Positions 37,425 to 46,648 are shown, counted from the stretch's first letter. The stretch is DNA of 64,000 nucleotides from Sinorhizobium sp. 8-89 (GCF_030124325.1 NZ_JASKLR010000024.1:1-64000), one strand, 5' to 3'. Notes: a model not told the origin generated them from the letters alone. Made by a program: numbers and translations.

Positions 37425-38596
37425 CGTCACCTATACCGGCGCCCGGCGAACCCCTGCCGCATTATGTATCCACCGCCCCGTTCGATCCCTATTCCGTCGA
37501 GGTCATGACGGAGGAGCAGGTGCGCGTGAACCAGGCGTCGCAGTTGCGCCTGATGTGGTGGAAGTTCAAGCGACACAAGCTGGCGCTCGCCTCTGGCATT
37601 TTCCTTGCAGCCCTTTACGTCATGATTCTCTTTTGCGAGTTTCTGGCGCCGTACAACCTCCACACGCGCAACGTCGATTTCATCTACACGCCGCCGCAGC
37701 CCGTTCACTTTTTCCATGACGGCGCATTTGTCGGCCCCTTCGTCTACGGCCGGACGATGACACTGGACATGGATACGCTGAAGCGGAACTATGCGGACAA
37801 TCCTTCGGACGTGGAACCGATCCGCTTCTTCTGCCGCGGCGACAGCTATCGTTTCTGGGGTCTTTTCGAGACCAATCTGCATCTGGCCTGCCCCGCAGAG
37901 GGTGGCCAGCTCTTTCTCCTGGGGACCGACCGGCTGGGGCGCGACGTGCTGTCGCGTATCATATACGGCGCGCGGATTTCACTGACGATCGGCCTTCTTG
38001 GCATTACCGTGAGCTTTGTGCTCGGGATCGTCATCGGCGGGCTCGCCGGCTATCATGGCGGCGTTTTCGATCTCATTGTCCAGAGATTGATCGAGGTGCT
38101 TCAATCGATTCCGAGCATTCCGCTGTGGCTGTCGCTCGCGGCGATCATGCCCGCAACATGGAGCCCGATCCTCATCTATCTCGGCATCACCGTGATTCTG
38201 GGGCTTCTCGACTGGACGGGCCTTGCGCGGGCCGTTCGCTCGAAGCTGCTTGCGCTGCGCGAGGAGGACTATGTCCTTGCGGCACAGCTGATGGGCGCGC
38301 GAAGCAGCCGCATCATCGGGCGCCATCTTGTGCCGGGATTCATGTCCCATCTCATTGCCACTGCGACGATCTCCATACCCGGCATGATCCTCGGCGAGAC
38401 GGCGCTGAGCTTCCTCGGGTTGGGTTTGCGCCCGCCGATAACGAGCTGGGGCATTCTGCTGACGGAGGCAAAGAGCGTCAGCGTCATCGCTTTCTATCCC
38501 TGGCTGCTCTTTCCGACTATACCGGTCATTCTTGTGATTTTGGCGTTCAACTTCCTGGGAGACGGCTTGCGCGACGCGGCCGATCCCTACAAATAA
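37421..38596 (+). CDS. ABC importer permease (DppC/OppC type, long N-terminus)
   Basis: This 391-residue permease is longer than DppC (about 300). It carries a cytoplasmic lead of about 55 residues and an extended first periplasmic loop (about 80-160) before the LFLLGTDRLGRDVLSRIIYG motif that marks OppC proteins. The EAA loop reads SKLLALREEDYVLAAQLMGA, and the end is LIVILAFNFLGDGLRDAADP-like. The GTG at 37421 has GGAG 6 nt upstream and overlaps the previous stop. The long-loop form is usual for rhizobial importers with large solute-binding proteins. It is the last gene of the transporter operon. Confidence 0.92.
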   Translation: MTSPIPAPGEPLPHYVSTAPFDPYSVEVMTEEQVRVNQASQLRLMWWKFKRHKLALASGIFLAALYVMILFCEFLAPYNLHTRNVDFIYTPPQPVHFFHDGAFVGPFVYGRTMTLDMDTLKRNYADNPSDVEPIRFFCRGDSYRFWGLFETNLHLACPAEGGQLFLLGTDRLGRDVLSRIIYGARISLTIGLLGITVSFVLGIVIGGLAGYHGGVFDLIVQRLIEVLQSIPSIPLWLSLAAIMPATWSPILIYLGITVILGLLDWTGLARAVRSKLLALREEDYVLAAQLMGARSSRIIGRHLVPGFMSHLIATATISIPGMILGETALSFLGLGLRPPITSWGILLTEAKSVSVIAFYPWLLFPTIPVILVILAFNFLGDGLRDAADPYK

Positions 38597-38674
38597 GGCC
38601 GACATGCCATTGACTGCCCGCGGGCGCTGTAACGTGTTGCAGGCTTTCTAAATAATGAGCGAAAGGTTCTTCGC

Positions 38675-39889
38675 ATGGTACGGCGTTTCGAGGATGCCCG
38701 GATCCTCATGTACAGCCACGACACGTTCGGCCTCGGTCACCTGCGGCGCTGTCGGACGATCGCGCATGCGCTCGTGGAAGACTATAGCGGATTGCAGATC
38801 TTGATCATCTCCGGCGCAACGATCGCCGGAGCCTTTGATTATCGCGCGCGCGTTGACTTCGTGAAGATACCGAGCGTCATCAAACTCAGAAACGGTGAAT
38901 ACACATCGCTCGACCGGCATATCGAATTGCACGAGACGCTGAAGATGCGCCAGTCGATCATCCGCTCGACGGCGGAGACGTTCAAGCCGGACATCTTCAT
39001 CGTCGACAAAGAGCCCATGGGCCTGCGCGGAGAGGTCGAGGATACACTCACCTATCTCAAGACCCGTGGCACGAAGTTGGTTCTTGGGCTTCGGGAAATC
39101 ATGGACGCCCCGCACCTGCTCGAAGTCGAATGGAAGCGTCGCGACACCATGCGCAAGATCGAGCAGTTCTACGATGCGATCTGGGTCTATGGCCCGCCGG
39201 ATTTTTACGATCCGCTGGTGGGCCTTGAGGTGCCTGCGGCGGTGCGCGAACGCATGAACTTCGTCGGTTTCCTGCAACGAAGCGTGCCGCATGACGGGCT
39301 GCCCGACCACAGGCCCGAAGGGGACTATATCCTCGTCACCACCGGTGGAGGCGGTGACGGCGCTGAACTCATTCATGACGTGATCCATGCCTATCAGCAG
39401 GATCCCGAACTGACGCACAACGCCCTCGTGGTGCTCGGGCCTTACATGCCGGCGAAGCAACGCAACAAGCTGATCAAGAAGGGCGGTCGTATTCCTTTCA
39501 TAAAGATAATCGAGTTCGACAATCGCATGGAGGAACTGATCGCCGGCGCGAGAGGGGTGGTCTCGATGGGCGGCTATAACACCTACTGCGAGATTCTCTC
39601 CTTTGACAAACCGGCCTTGATTGTGCCGCGTCTCGAGCCGCGCGAGGAGCAGTTGATCCGCGCTCGACGCGCGTCCGATCTTGGCCTCGTCGAGATGCTG
39701 CTTCCCGATGAAGCCGAGGATCCGCTGCGGTTTGCGGCTGCGTTGAAGGCGTTGCCGGGACGTGCGCCCCCGTCGCGCGCCGCCAATGGCCTGAGGCTTG
39801 AGGGCCTTGTCCACATCTCCGAGCTTGTCGGCAGCTGGCTCGATCATAGATCGAAAGAGCACCTGAGCATCGTGAAGCAAACGAGCTGA
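38675..39889 (+). CDS. Predicted GT-B glycosyltransferase, COG4671/MurG-like (1)
   Basis: This 404-residue protein starts ILMYSHDTFGLGHLRRCRTI, where GLGHLRR is the substrate-side glycine/histidine loop of the COG4671 family. The second domain has LVTTGGGGDGAELI and a donor-site ARGVVSMGGYNTYCEILSFD resembling the GT28/MurG C-terminal fold. The donor and acceptor are not known for the family. AAAGG lies 9 nt before the ATG. The stop is 4 bp from the GTG of a GT4 gene, which in turn overlaps a second COG4671-like gene. The three form a transferase operon that could build a short glycan on a lipid or protein. Confidence 0.82.
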   Translation: MVRRFEDARILMYSHDTFGLGHLRRCRTIAHALVEDYSGLQILIISGATIAGAFDYRARVDFVKIPSVIKLRNGEYTSLDRHIELHETLKMRQSIIRSTAETFKPDIFIVDKEPMGLRGEVEDTLTYLKTRGTKLVLGLREIMDAPHLLEVEWKRRDTMRKIEQFYDAIWVYGPPDFYDPLVGLEVPAAVRERMNFVGFLQRSVPHDGLPDHRPEGDYILVTTGGGGDGAELIHDVIHAYQQDPELTHNALVVLGPYMPAKQRNKLIKKGGRIPFIKIIEFDNRMEELIAGARGVVSMGGYNTYCEILSFDKPALIVPRLEPREEQLIRARRASDLGLVEMLLPDEAEDPLRFAAALKALPGRAPPSRAANGLRLEGLVHISELVGSWLDHRSKEHLSIVKQTS

Positions 39890-39893
39890 GCCA

Positions 39894-41141
39894 GTGTCGC
39901 CAAATCGCAAGATTGCCGTAGTCCTGAAAGGCTATCCGCGCCTGTCGGAAACCTTTATCGCCCAGGAACTGCTTGGCCTTGAAAAAGCGGGACACGAACT
40001 CGTTCTGGTCGCACTCCGTCGTCCGACTGATGGCAAGCGACATCCCGTGCACGACGAAATCCGCGCCGACGTCTACTATTTGCCGGAATATTTGCACGAG
40101 GAACCGTGGCGCGTGTTTCGCGCGTCGCTGCGGCTGATGCCGAAAGCCGGCTTCTGGCGAGCGCTCGGCCCATTCCTCGCGGACCTCGTGCGCGACCCGA
40201 CGCGCAACCGGTTCCGGCGGTTCGGGCAGGCACTGGTACTGGTCGCCGAATGGCCGGGCGCTGCGACCTGGCTTCACGCACATTTCATCCACACGCCCGC
40301 CTCGGTGACCGGCTATGCCAGCATCATCGCAGGCGTCCCCTGGACCTGCTCCGCCCATGCCAAGGATATCTGGACGTCGTCCGATTGGGAGCTTTCCGAA
40401 AAGCTCGATCGGGCCCGCTGGACCGTTACCTGCACACGCAGCGGTTTCGAGCACCTGCAAAGCCTGACGGCATCGAAATCAAGGGTGCATTTGAGCTATC
40501 ATGGCCTTGACCTGGACCGCTTCCCGACGTTTGGAGGCGACCACTCCGGCCGCGACGGCTCCGATCCGGCCGATCCCGTTCGCATCGTCAGCGTCGGGCG
40601 CGCAGTCGCCAAGAAGGGCTATGATATCCTGCTGAAGGCCTTGTCGCTTTTGCCTGGCGATCTCAACTGGCGCTTCGAGCATATCGGCGCGGGTGAACTT
40701 GCCGGCGATCTCAAGAAGCTAGCCCGCGAACTCGGCCTTGCCGACCGTGTCAGCTGGAAAGGTGCGCTCGACCAGACTGACGTGCTCCAGCATTACCGCG
40801 ACAGCGACATGTTCGCGTTGGCGTGCCGGGTTGCAGCCGATGGCGATCGCGACGGCCTGCCCAACGTTCTGGTCGAAGCGTCGAGCCAGAGGTTGCCTTG
40901 CGTCTCGACATCCGTTTCGGGCGTCCCGGAATTGCTGGCGGACAATCAGAACGGCCTTCTCGTGCCCCCCGAAAACCCTCGTGCGCTCGCCGTGGCGATC
41001 GAGCGGCTGGCTCGCGACCCGGATCTCAGGCGGCAGCTTGGCACGGCCGCCGAACGGCGCGTTCGCGCCGAGTTCGATCATCATTCGAGTGTTAGCCAAC
41101 TGATCGGGCTCTTTGAAAGCGAGTGGAGCAAGGTCTCTTGA
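39894..41141 (+). CDS. GT4 family glycosyltransferase
   Basis: This 415-residue GT-B enzyme has an N-terminal VVLKGYPRLSETFIAQELLG then LEKAGHELVLVAL, characteristic of colanic-acid WcaL-like transferases. The donor half has VSVGRAVAKKGYDILLKALS and GLPNVLVEASSQRLPCVSTS (EX7E-type region). It starts with GTG 4 bp after the upstream gene, with only weak GAG ahead. Its last codons overlap the next transferase start (TTGA). It sits between two COG4671-like enzymes and probably works with them on the same acceptor. Confidence 0.88.
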   Translation: MSPNRKIAVVLKGYPRLSETFIAQELLGLEKAGHELVLVALRRPTDGKRHPVHDEIRADVYYLPEYLHEEPWRVFRASLRLMPKAGFWRALGPFLADLVRDPTRNRFRRFGQALVLVAEWPGAATWLHAHFIHTPASVTGYASIIAGVPWTCSAHAKDIWTSSDWELSEKLDRARWTVTCTRSGFEHLQSLTASKSRVHLSYHGLDLDRFPTFGGDHSGRDGSDPADPVRIVSVGRAVAKKGYDILLKALSLLPGDLNWRFEHIGAGELAGDLKKLARELGLADRVSWKGALDQTDVLQHYRDSDMFALACRVAADGDRDGLPNVLVEASSQRLPCVSTSVSGVPELLADNQNGLLVPPENPRALAVAIERLARDPDLRRQLGTAAERRVRAEFDHHSSVSQLIGLFESEWSKVS

Positions 41142-42265
41142 CCAAGCGTGTCTTCTTCTATGTGCAGCATCTGCTCGGTATCGGGCATCTGGCACGAGCG
41201 AGCCGGATCGCCAAAGCGTTGTCCGCCGACGGGTTCGACGTGACGATGGTCACCGGCGGTGCGCCTGTTCCGGGATTTCCGGGAGATGGTCTGACGACGG
41301 TCGCGCTACCTTCGGTAACGGCCGGCGATAAGGGCTTCTCCGGTCTGACCGACGGCGACGGCAATCCGGTGACGGACGCTTTCCAGCAGCACCGCAGGAA
41401 CCTGCTGATCGAGGCGCTACACGCTTCGAAACCTGATGTCGTCATCATCGAAGCTTTCCCCTTTGGCCGCAGGCAGATGCGTTTCGAACTGCTGCCGCTG
41501 CTGGATGCCATTGCGGCGATGGAGCGGCGGCCGTTGGTGGCGACTTCGCTGCGCGACATTCTGCAGGAACGGGTCAAACCCGGTCGTGCAGAGGAGACGG
41601 TGGAACTCGTCAAGGCGCATTTCGATCTCGTGCTCGTTCACGGCGATCCAGCCTTTGCTCGGCTTGAGGAAACCTTTCCGCTCGCGGGCGAGATCGCCCA
41701 GAAGGTCGCCTACACCGGTCTTGTCGCACCGCCGCCACCTGCCGAGCCGAATGAGAAATTCGATGTCGTGGTTTCGGCGGGCGGGGGCGCCGTCGGCAAG
41801 GATCTGATCGGCGCAGCGCTCGGAGCCGCAGCAATCCTGCCGACAACGTTTCGCTGGTGCCTCGTAACCGGGCCCAACCTGCCGCAGGCTGATTTCGATG
41901 CCCTCGCCGCCGTAGCTCCAGCCGGCGTTGGCCTCTTTCGCTTTCGGCAGGATTTTGCGGCCCTGCTCGCCGGGGCGCGGCTCTCGGTCTCTCAAGCCGG
42001 ATACAACACGGTTTGCGATATTCTTCGCGCCGGCTGCGGCTCGTTGCTCATTCCCTTCACGGCGGGTGGGGAAACCGAGCAGAGCACACGCGCGACACGG
42101 CTCGAGAGACTCGGCCTTGCCCGCGTTCTGCCGGAGGAAGACATCACGTCCGATCGGCTCGCACGGGATATCGAGGCGATGCTTGCCCGGCCGAAACCGG
42201 AAGTCCCGCCGCTTGATCTTGACGGCGCCGCCCGGACTGCAACGATCCTCCGGGAGCACCTGTAA
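41138..42265 (+). CDS. Predicted GT-B glycosyltransferase, COG4671/MurG-like (2)
   Basis: This 375-residue protein opens VFFYVQHLLGIGHLARASRI, the same GIGHLxRxxRI loop as the protein at 38675. The C-terminal half has VVVSAGGGAVGKDLIG and ARLSVSQAGYNTVCDILRAG, again like GT28/MurG. It is a diverged paralogue of the first gene of this operon. I prefer TTG 41138, which overlaps the previous TGA (TTGA) and has AAGG 5 nt upstream; GTG 41123 is an alternative. It ends 9 bp before a convergent methyltransferase-like gene. Confidence 0.8.
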   Translation: MTKRVFFYVQHLLGIGHLARASRIAKALSADGFDVTMVTGGAPVPGFPGDGLTTVALPSVTAGDKGFSGLTDGDGNPVTDAFQQHRRNLLIEALHASKPDVVIIEAFPFGRRQMRFELLPLLDAIAAMERRPLVATSLRDILQERVKPGRAEETVELVKAHFDLVLVHGDPAFARLEETFPLAGEIAQKVAYTGLVAPPPPAEPNEKFDVVVSAGGGAVGKDLIGAALGAAAILPTTFRWCLVTGPNLPQADFDALAAVAPAGVGLFRFRQDFAALLAGARLSVSQAGYNTVCDILRAGCGSLLIPFTAGGETEQSTRATRLERLGLARVLPEEDITSDRLARDIEAMLARPKPEVPPLDLDGAARTATILREHL

Positions 42266-42273
42266 GCGGGAGG

Positions 42274-42942
42274 TCAGACCGTCCCGATCAGCATGAAGCG
42301 GTTGTATTTTTTCATCGGCAACGTGCCTGCGAAGTCAACTTTCGCCAGGCCGGCTCGTGCCTGAAACTCCTCAAGCGACGAGACACAGCTTATGTGGGCC
42401 GGTTCGCTGAAATAGTCGTTTGACTGCAGCAGTACGCGGGTCGCCCGTGGAAGAAGCTCGAGCCAGAGTCCGAGATCGGCAATGTGCTCGCAGCTCGTAT
42501 TGACGATCAAGTCGGCCCCGATGGTTCGGTAGTCGAGAGCATACATGTCCGCCGTTATTGCCCGGAATCGGTCGCCATGCGCAGAATTCAGCGTGCGTGC
42601 GACCTCCTCCACCGCAGGATCGATGTCGTAGCTGTCGATCGCGCCGATGTTGAAACGCGCGTCTTCGAAGAGCATTGCCGGCAAAATGCCATACCACCCG
42701 CCCAGCACGGCGATTCGACCGAAGGCTGGGCCACAGCTTTCGAGCAGCTTGTCACGCGCCCAGATTTTGCAGCCGACCTGTTTGTAGTTGAACGCGTTCG
42801 CGATGTCCGCGTCCCGGTGCTTGGCTATCACCTTGCCGATGCCCGCCACGACGGCGCTGCCGGAATAAACGGCGATCCCGCGTACGAGATCATAGGCGTT
42901 CTCGTGCCAATCTTCGGGGGGAGAATGGGTGGCATGCATCAT
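42274..42942 (-). CDS. Class I SAM methyltransferase-like protein
   Basis: This 222-residue protein has a nucleotide-binding-like first strand and loop IAVLGGWYGILPAML followed by NIGAIDSYDIDPAVEEVART, the acidic-tipped second strand of Rossmann methyltransferases. TADMYALDY and LIVNTSCEHI lie at the third and fourth strand positions. The glycine loop is GGWYG rather than GxGxG, so SAM binding is plausible but not certain. The N-terminal 70 residues are helical. It is convergent with the transferase operon and alone on its strand. Possible role: methylation of a glycan or of a metabolite of the neighbouring pathway. Confidence 0.6.
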   Translation of the reverse strand: MMHATHSPPEDWHENAYDLVRGIAVYSGSAVVAGIGKVIAKHRDADIANAFNYKQVGCKIWARDKLLESCGPAFGRIAVLGGWYGILPAMLFEDARFNIGAIDSYDIDPAVEEVARTLNSAHGDRFRAITADMYALDYRTIGADLIVNTSCEHIADLGLWLELLPRATRVLLQSNDYFSEPAHISCVSSLEEFQARAGLAKVDFAGTLPMKKYNRFMLIGTV

Positions 42943-43252
42943 GAGCCTGTTGTAAGCTGACGGGTAGGCGAGTGCAAGCCATGCGCGAGGACGCCGCAGG
43001 CCGAAGATGCTCGCGACATATGCAAGGGACCGTCAGGCTTTGCTGAAGGGGCGATCTGTTCGACGGATCTTATTCGCGGTTCGTGTCCGCTTGACATGGG
43101 GCAGGGCTCTGTTCTCATGCCGGGCAGTCACGATTTCGTGGACCATGCGCGAGTCCATTGACGATCTGGTGGACTGGAACCATCTGCGACAGGAACCCGC
43201 CGGCCCAATCGGTTCGGCGATCCGTATTTAAGTTAGGTCACATTGCCGGCAC
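42943..43252. promoter_or_regulatory. Intergenic region before the pseudo-ABC gene
   Basis: These 310 bp lie between divergent genes and encode nothing recognisable. A TTGACA at 43092 could be a -35 element for the rightward gene, but no convincing -10 follows at 17 bp. I see no hairpin terminator. Confidence 0.35.
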
Positions 43253-45964
43253 ATGGAAACACGTCTTTCCCGCTACATCTGGACCCACACACGCAAGCAG
43301 CAGCTTTGGATACTGCTGGTCGTTGCGCTGTCGATGGTACCCTATTTCCTGTCCTTTGATCTCCCCAAGCAGATCGTCAACGGACCGATTCAGGGCGCGG
43401 GTTTCGAAAGCCCCGAGGCAACCCAGGCGTTCCTGCCGATTTCCTTCGATCTGCCCTTTTTTGGCGAGGTCAATCTGTTTTCGGGCATTCAGCTTGAGCG
43501 GGAGGGAATGCTGCTTGCCCTCAGCCTTGTCTTCCTGCTGCTCGTCATCATCAATGGACTCTTCAAGTTCTACATCAATACCTATAAGGGCCGCCTCGGC
43601 GAGCGCCTCCTGCGGCGCATCCGTTTCGAGCTTGTCGACCGCGTGCTTCGCTTCCCACCGGGTCACTTCAAGCGCGTGAAGCCCGCCGAAATCTCGACCA
43701 TGATCAAGGATGAGGTCGAGCCCCTTGGCGGATTCACCGGCGATGCCTTCGTACAGCCGGCGCTGCTTGGCGGGCAGGCCTTGACGGCGCTGATCTTCAT
43801 CCTGCTCCAGAGCTTGTGGCTCGGTCTCATCGCCGCCTTTATCGTCGCGATACAGGCGGTGATCATCCCACGCATGCGCCGGCGGCTGATCGTCCTCGGG
43901 CGCGAACGCCAACTGACGGCGCGCGAATTGTCGGGCCGGGTCAGCGAGATCGTGGACGGCATCGGTACCATTCGCGGGCATGATACGTCCAACTATGAAA
44001 GAGCCGACATCGCCGCCCGCCTCGGCCGGATATTCAAGATCCGCTATGATCTCTATCAGTGGAAATTCCTGGTCAAGTTCCTGAACAACTTCCTGGCTCA
44101 GGTCACTCCGTTCCTGTTCTACTCGATCGGCGGCTATTTCGCCCTGCAAGGCCGGCTCGACATCGGCCAGCTCGTTGCGGTGATCGGCGCCTACAAGGAC
44201 CTGCCTGGCCCGCTGAAAGAACTCATTGACTGGGATCAGGCGCGTCAGGACGTGCAGGTCAAGTACGCCCAGGTCGTCGAGCAGTTCAGTGTCCAGCCGT
44301 TGATCGATCCCGGTGTCCAGGCGATCTCGGTCACCGCTGCGGCGCCGATCACGGGCGCGCTTGCGGCCGTCAATCTTTCCGTGGCCGATGACGGCGGTTC
44401 GAAGCTCGTGGAACATGTGTCGCTCCAGGTGCGCCCCGGCGAAGCTGTCGCGATCACGGGCGGCTCGACCGGCGGGGGAGAGGCGCTTGCCGAGGCCTTC
44501 GGACGCCTGACATGGCCCGAAAGCGGCAGGATCGTCGTCGGCGACGATGATATCCACGACATGCCGGAATCGGTCGTCGGACGGCGAATCTCCTACGCCT
44601 CGTCGGAGGTCTACACCTTCCAGGGCAGCCTCGGCGACAATCTGCTTTACGGCCTCAAGCACGCGCCTCTGCAGGAGGTGACTTACGAGGGCGACAAGGC
44701 TGCCCATCGTCGGTGGGAGGTGCTCGAAGCAAAACTTGCCGGCAATCCCTCGCTCGATCTCAACAGCGACTGGATCGATTATGGGGCCGCGGGTGCGACC
44801 AGCCCGGATGATCTCTTCGCGAAGGTCAGAGCCGTGCTCGATACCGTGCTTCTCACGAACGACATCATGGCGCTCGCGGGCCGCGCGACCATCAATCCTG
44901 AGGAACACGAGGCTTTTGCCGCTGAAATCGTGGAGATGCGTGGAGCCCTTCGCAGACGTCTCGAAGCCGAGAAGCTCAGCGATCTCGTCGTGTTCTTCGA
45001 ACCGGGCTCCTACAATATCGAAGCGACGGTCGGCGAAAACCTGCTCTTCGGGACGGTGACCGATCATGCGCGCTGGGAAAGGGCGCTCGAAGACCACCCC
45101 TTCTTCAAGACGGTCTTGAGAAGAGCCGGGCTGCACGAGATCTTCTACGAGATGGGCCTGGAAATTGCCGGCAACGTCGTCGAACTGTTCCGCGACCTGC
45201 CGCCGGACCACCCATTCTTCCAGCAACTCACTTTCATGGCGGCAGAAGAGATTCCGGTCTATGAAGCGCTGCTCCAGAAGGTGAGGGGACGAGCGCTCGA
45301 CGAGGTTTCCGAAGATGACGCCATCAAGGTCATCCGGCTGTGCTTCGGCTATATCGAGCCACGCCACCGCTTCGGTCTGTTGTCGGAAGAATTGATGACG
45401 AAGATCGTCGAGGCGCGGCGAGAGTTCAGCGAAGGTTTGCCCGAGGATCTCGTCGGCATCATCGAGCACTACCAGCCGAACCGTTACATAGCCTCGGCCA
45501 GCATCATCGATAACGTGCTCTTCGGCCGCATCGGCCACAAGCACACCGACGGTTCCGAGAGAATTCGCGCAATCGTGCGCGATCTCTTCGAGTCGCTCGG
45601 GCTCTACAACGATGTGCTTGCCTTCGGACTGGACTTCAACGTCGGCGCGGGCGGCAAGCGGCTGACCGCGGGCCAGCGGCAGAAGCTCAATCTTGCGCGC
45701 GCATTGATCCGCATATCGGACTTCTACATCTTCAATCAACCGCTGCTCGCCCTCGACCAGCGAGCACAGGAGCAGATCACCCGCAACGTCTTTGCCTTCC
45801 TGCGCCAGGACGAACGCAAACCGGCGATCGTCTGGGTTCTCGCCAATCCGGCTCTTTCCGAGTTGTTCGATCGCGAGGCGAACTTCGAAAACGGGCGGCT
45901 CGTGAGCGACGAAGCTGTGGAAACAAGTGTGAAAGACACCGACTATAAGGAACTGGCATCTTGA
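43253..45964 (+). CDS. ABC exporter homologue with degenerate ATPase domain and large insertion
   Basis: This 903-residue protein starts with a type-1 ABC exporter membrane domain (about 1-335, five to six helices). Its nucleotide-binding domain has lost the catalytic set. Walker A reads GSTGGGEA with Glu410 for Lys and Ala411 for Ser/Thr. The Q-loop Gln is Ser450. Walker B DE is Asn828-Gln829 (FYIFNQPLLALD). The H-loop His is Asn865. A signature-like LTAGQRQ (804-810) remains. Q-loop and signature lie about 350 residues apart instead of about 85, so roughly 265 residues are inserted. The segment (S/T)xxxNLLFG occurs three times (459, 592, 750), suggesting internal duplication. It probably no longer hydrolyses ATP. 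The gene after it encodes a cyclic-nucleotide-binding protein. Confidence 0.85.
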   Translation: METRLSRYIWTHTRKQQLWILLVVALSMVPYFLSFDLPKQIVNGPIQGAGFESPEATQAFLPISFDLPFFGEVNLFSGIQLEREGMLLALSLVFLLLVIINGLFKFYINTYKGRLGERLLRRIRFELVDRVLRFPPGHFKRVKPAEISTMIKDEVEPLGGFTGDAFVQPALLGGQALTALIFILLQSLWLGLIAAFIVAIQAVIIPRMRRRLIVLGRERQLTARELSGRVSEIVDGIGTIRGHDTSNYERADIAARLGRIFKIRYDLYQWKFLVKFLNNFLAQVTPFLFYSIGGYFALQGRLDIGQLVAVIGAYKDLPGPLKELIDWDQARQDVQVKYAQVVEQFSVQPLIDPGVQAISVTAAAPITGALAAVNLSVADDGGSKLVEHVSLQVRPGEAVAITGGSTGGGEALAEAFGRLTWPESGRIVVGDDDIHDMPESVVGRRISYASSEVYTFQGSLGDNLLYGLKHAPLQEVTYEGDKAAHRRWEVLEAKLAGNPSLDLNSDWIDYGAAGATSPDDLFAKVRAVLDTVLLTNDIMALAGRATINPEEHEAFAAEIVEMRGALRRRLEAEKLSDLVVFFEPGSYNIEATVGENLLFGTVTDHARWERALEDHPFFKTVLRRAGLHEIFYEMGLEIAGNVVELFRDLPPDHPFFQQLTFMAAEEIPVYEALLQKVRGRALDEVSEDDAIKVIRLCFGYIEPRHRFGLLSEELMTKIVEARREFSEGLPEDLVGIIEHYQPNRYIASASIIDNVLFGRIGHKHTDGSERIRAIVRDLFESLGLYNDVLAFGLDFNVGAGGKRLTAGQRQKLNLARALIRISDFYIFNQPLLALDQRAQEQITRNVFAFLRQDERKPAIVWVLANPALSELFDREANFENGRLVSDEAVETSVKDTDYKELAS

Positions 45965-46023
45965 TGTAGTATTAGTGTCAAGGCGCAAGCATATTTTCCC
46001 GCTCGCCGGGGGAAAGGGTGCTT

Positions 46024-46521
46024 ATGCCCGCGACACACTCGGAGAAACGGACTGTTATGCTCCTAAAAGATGAAGTGGAAATGCTGCGCCGGATCACGCT
46101 GTTTTCCGGCTTGCCACCCGCCAAGCTCAAGCTTCTGGCATTCACCTCCGACAGGGTAATGTACAGCGCGGGAGAAAATCTGTTTCATCAGGGCGATATC
46201 GGCGACGCGGCCTATGTGATCCTCTCCGGCAAAGCCGACGTTTTGGTTACGACGCCAACTGGACAATTGAAGGTCGCCGAGGTGGAACAGAATTCGATCG
46301 TCGGCGAGATCGCCATCCTCTGCAACACACCGCGCACCGCTACCGTCAAGACAAGTACGGCGCTCGAAGCGTTGCGCATTCGCAAGGACGATTTCCTGAA
46401 ATTGCTGGCGGACTTCCCGGAGATGGCGGTGGAAATCATGCGGGTGCTCGCCGACCGCCTCAGCCAGACCACCTCCGAACTCACCGAAGCGCGCAGCCGC
46501 GCTCAGAGGGCAGAGGCGTAA
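46024..46521 (+). CDS. Stand-alone cyclic nucleotide-binding (CNB) domain protein
   Basis: This 165-residue protein is essentially one CNB beta-roll (about 15-135). It has GENLFHQGDIGDAAYVILSG and the phosphate-binding cassette VGEIAILCNTPRTATV, which keeps the Glu and Arg that contact the cyclic phosphate. It has no HTH, unlike CRP/FNR; the C-terminus (about 140-165) is a short charged helix, SQTTSELTEARSRAQRAEA, that could form a coiled coil. ATG 46024 follows AAGG by 6 nt; GTG 46018 is less likely. It starts 59 bp after the pseudo-ABC gene and probably reports cAMP/cGMP to it. Confidence 0.86.
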   Translation: MPATHSEKRTVMLLKDEVEMLRRITLFSGLPPAKLKLLAFTSDRVMYSAGENLFHQGDIGDAAYVILSGKADVLVTTPTGQLKVAEVEQNSIVGEIAILCNTPRTATVKTSTALEALRIRKDDFLKLLADFPEMAVEIMRVLADRLSQTTSELTEARSRAQRAEA

Positions 46522-46648
46522 GCACCATTCGGCCGCCTTGACGTTTTGCCAATGGGCAGCGGCGCCGCATTGCCCTAACTCCTTGTTTCCTCGCATTTCC
46601 CTGGGGAACCGCTTCACACCTCCCCCCGAAATGCATTAAAGAGGCGCG

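Noticed and set aside
43238-45988. A 916-codon open frame on the minus strand opposite the pseudo-ABC gene
   Set aside because: It is an antisense shadow of a high-GC gene: no ribosome site, no family-like sequence, His/Arg/Gln-rich composition, while the plus strand reads as a coherent ABC protein.
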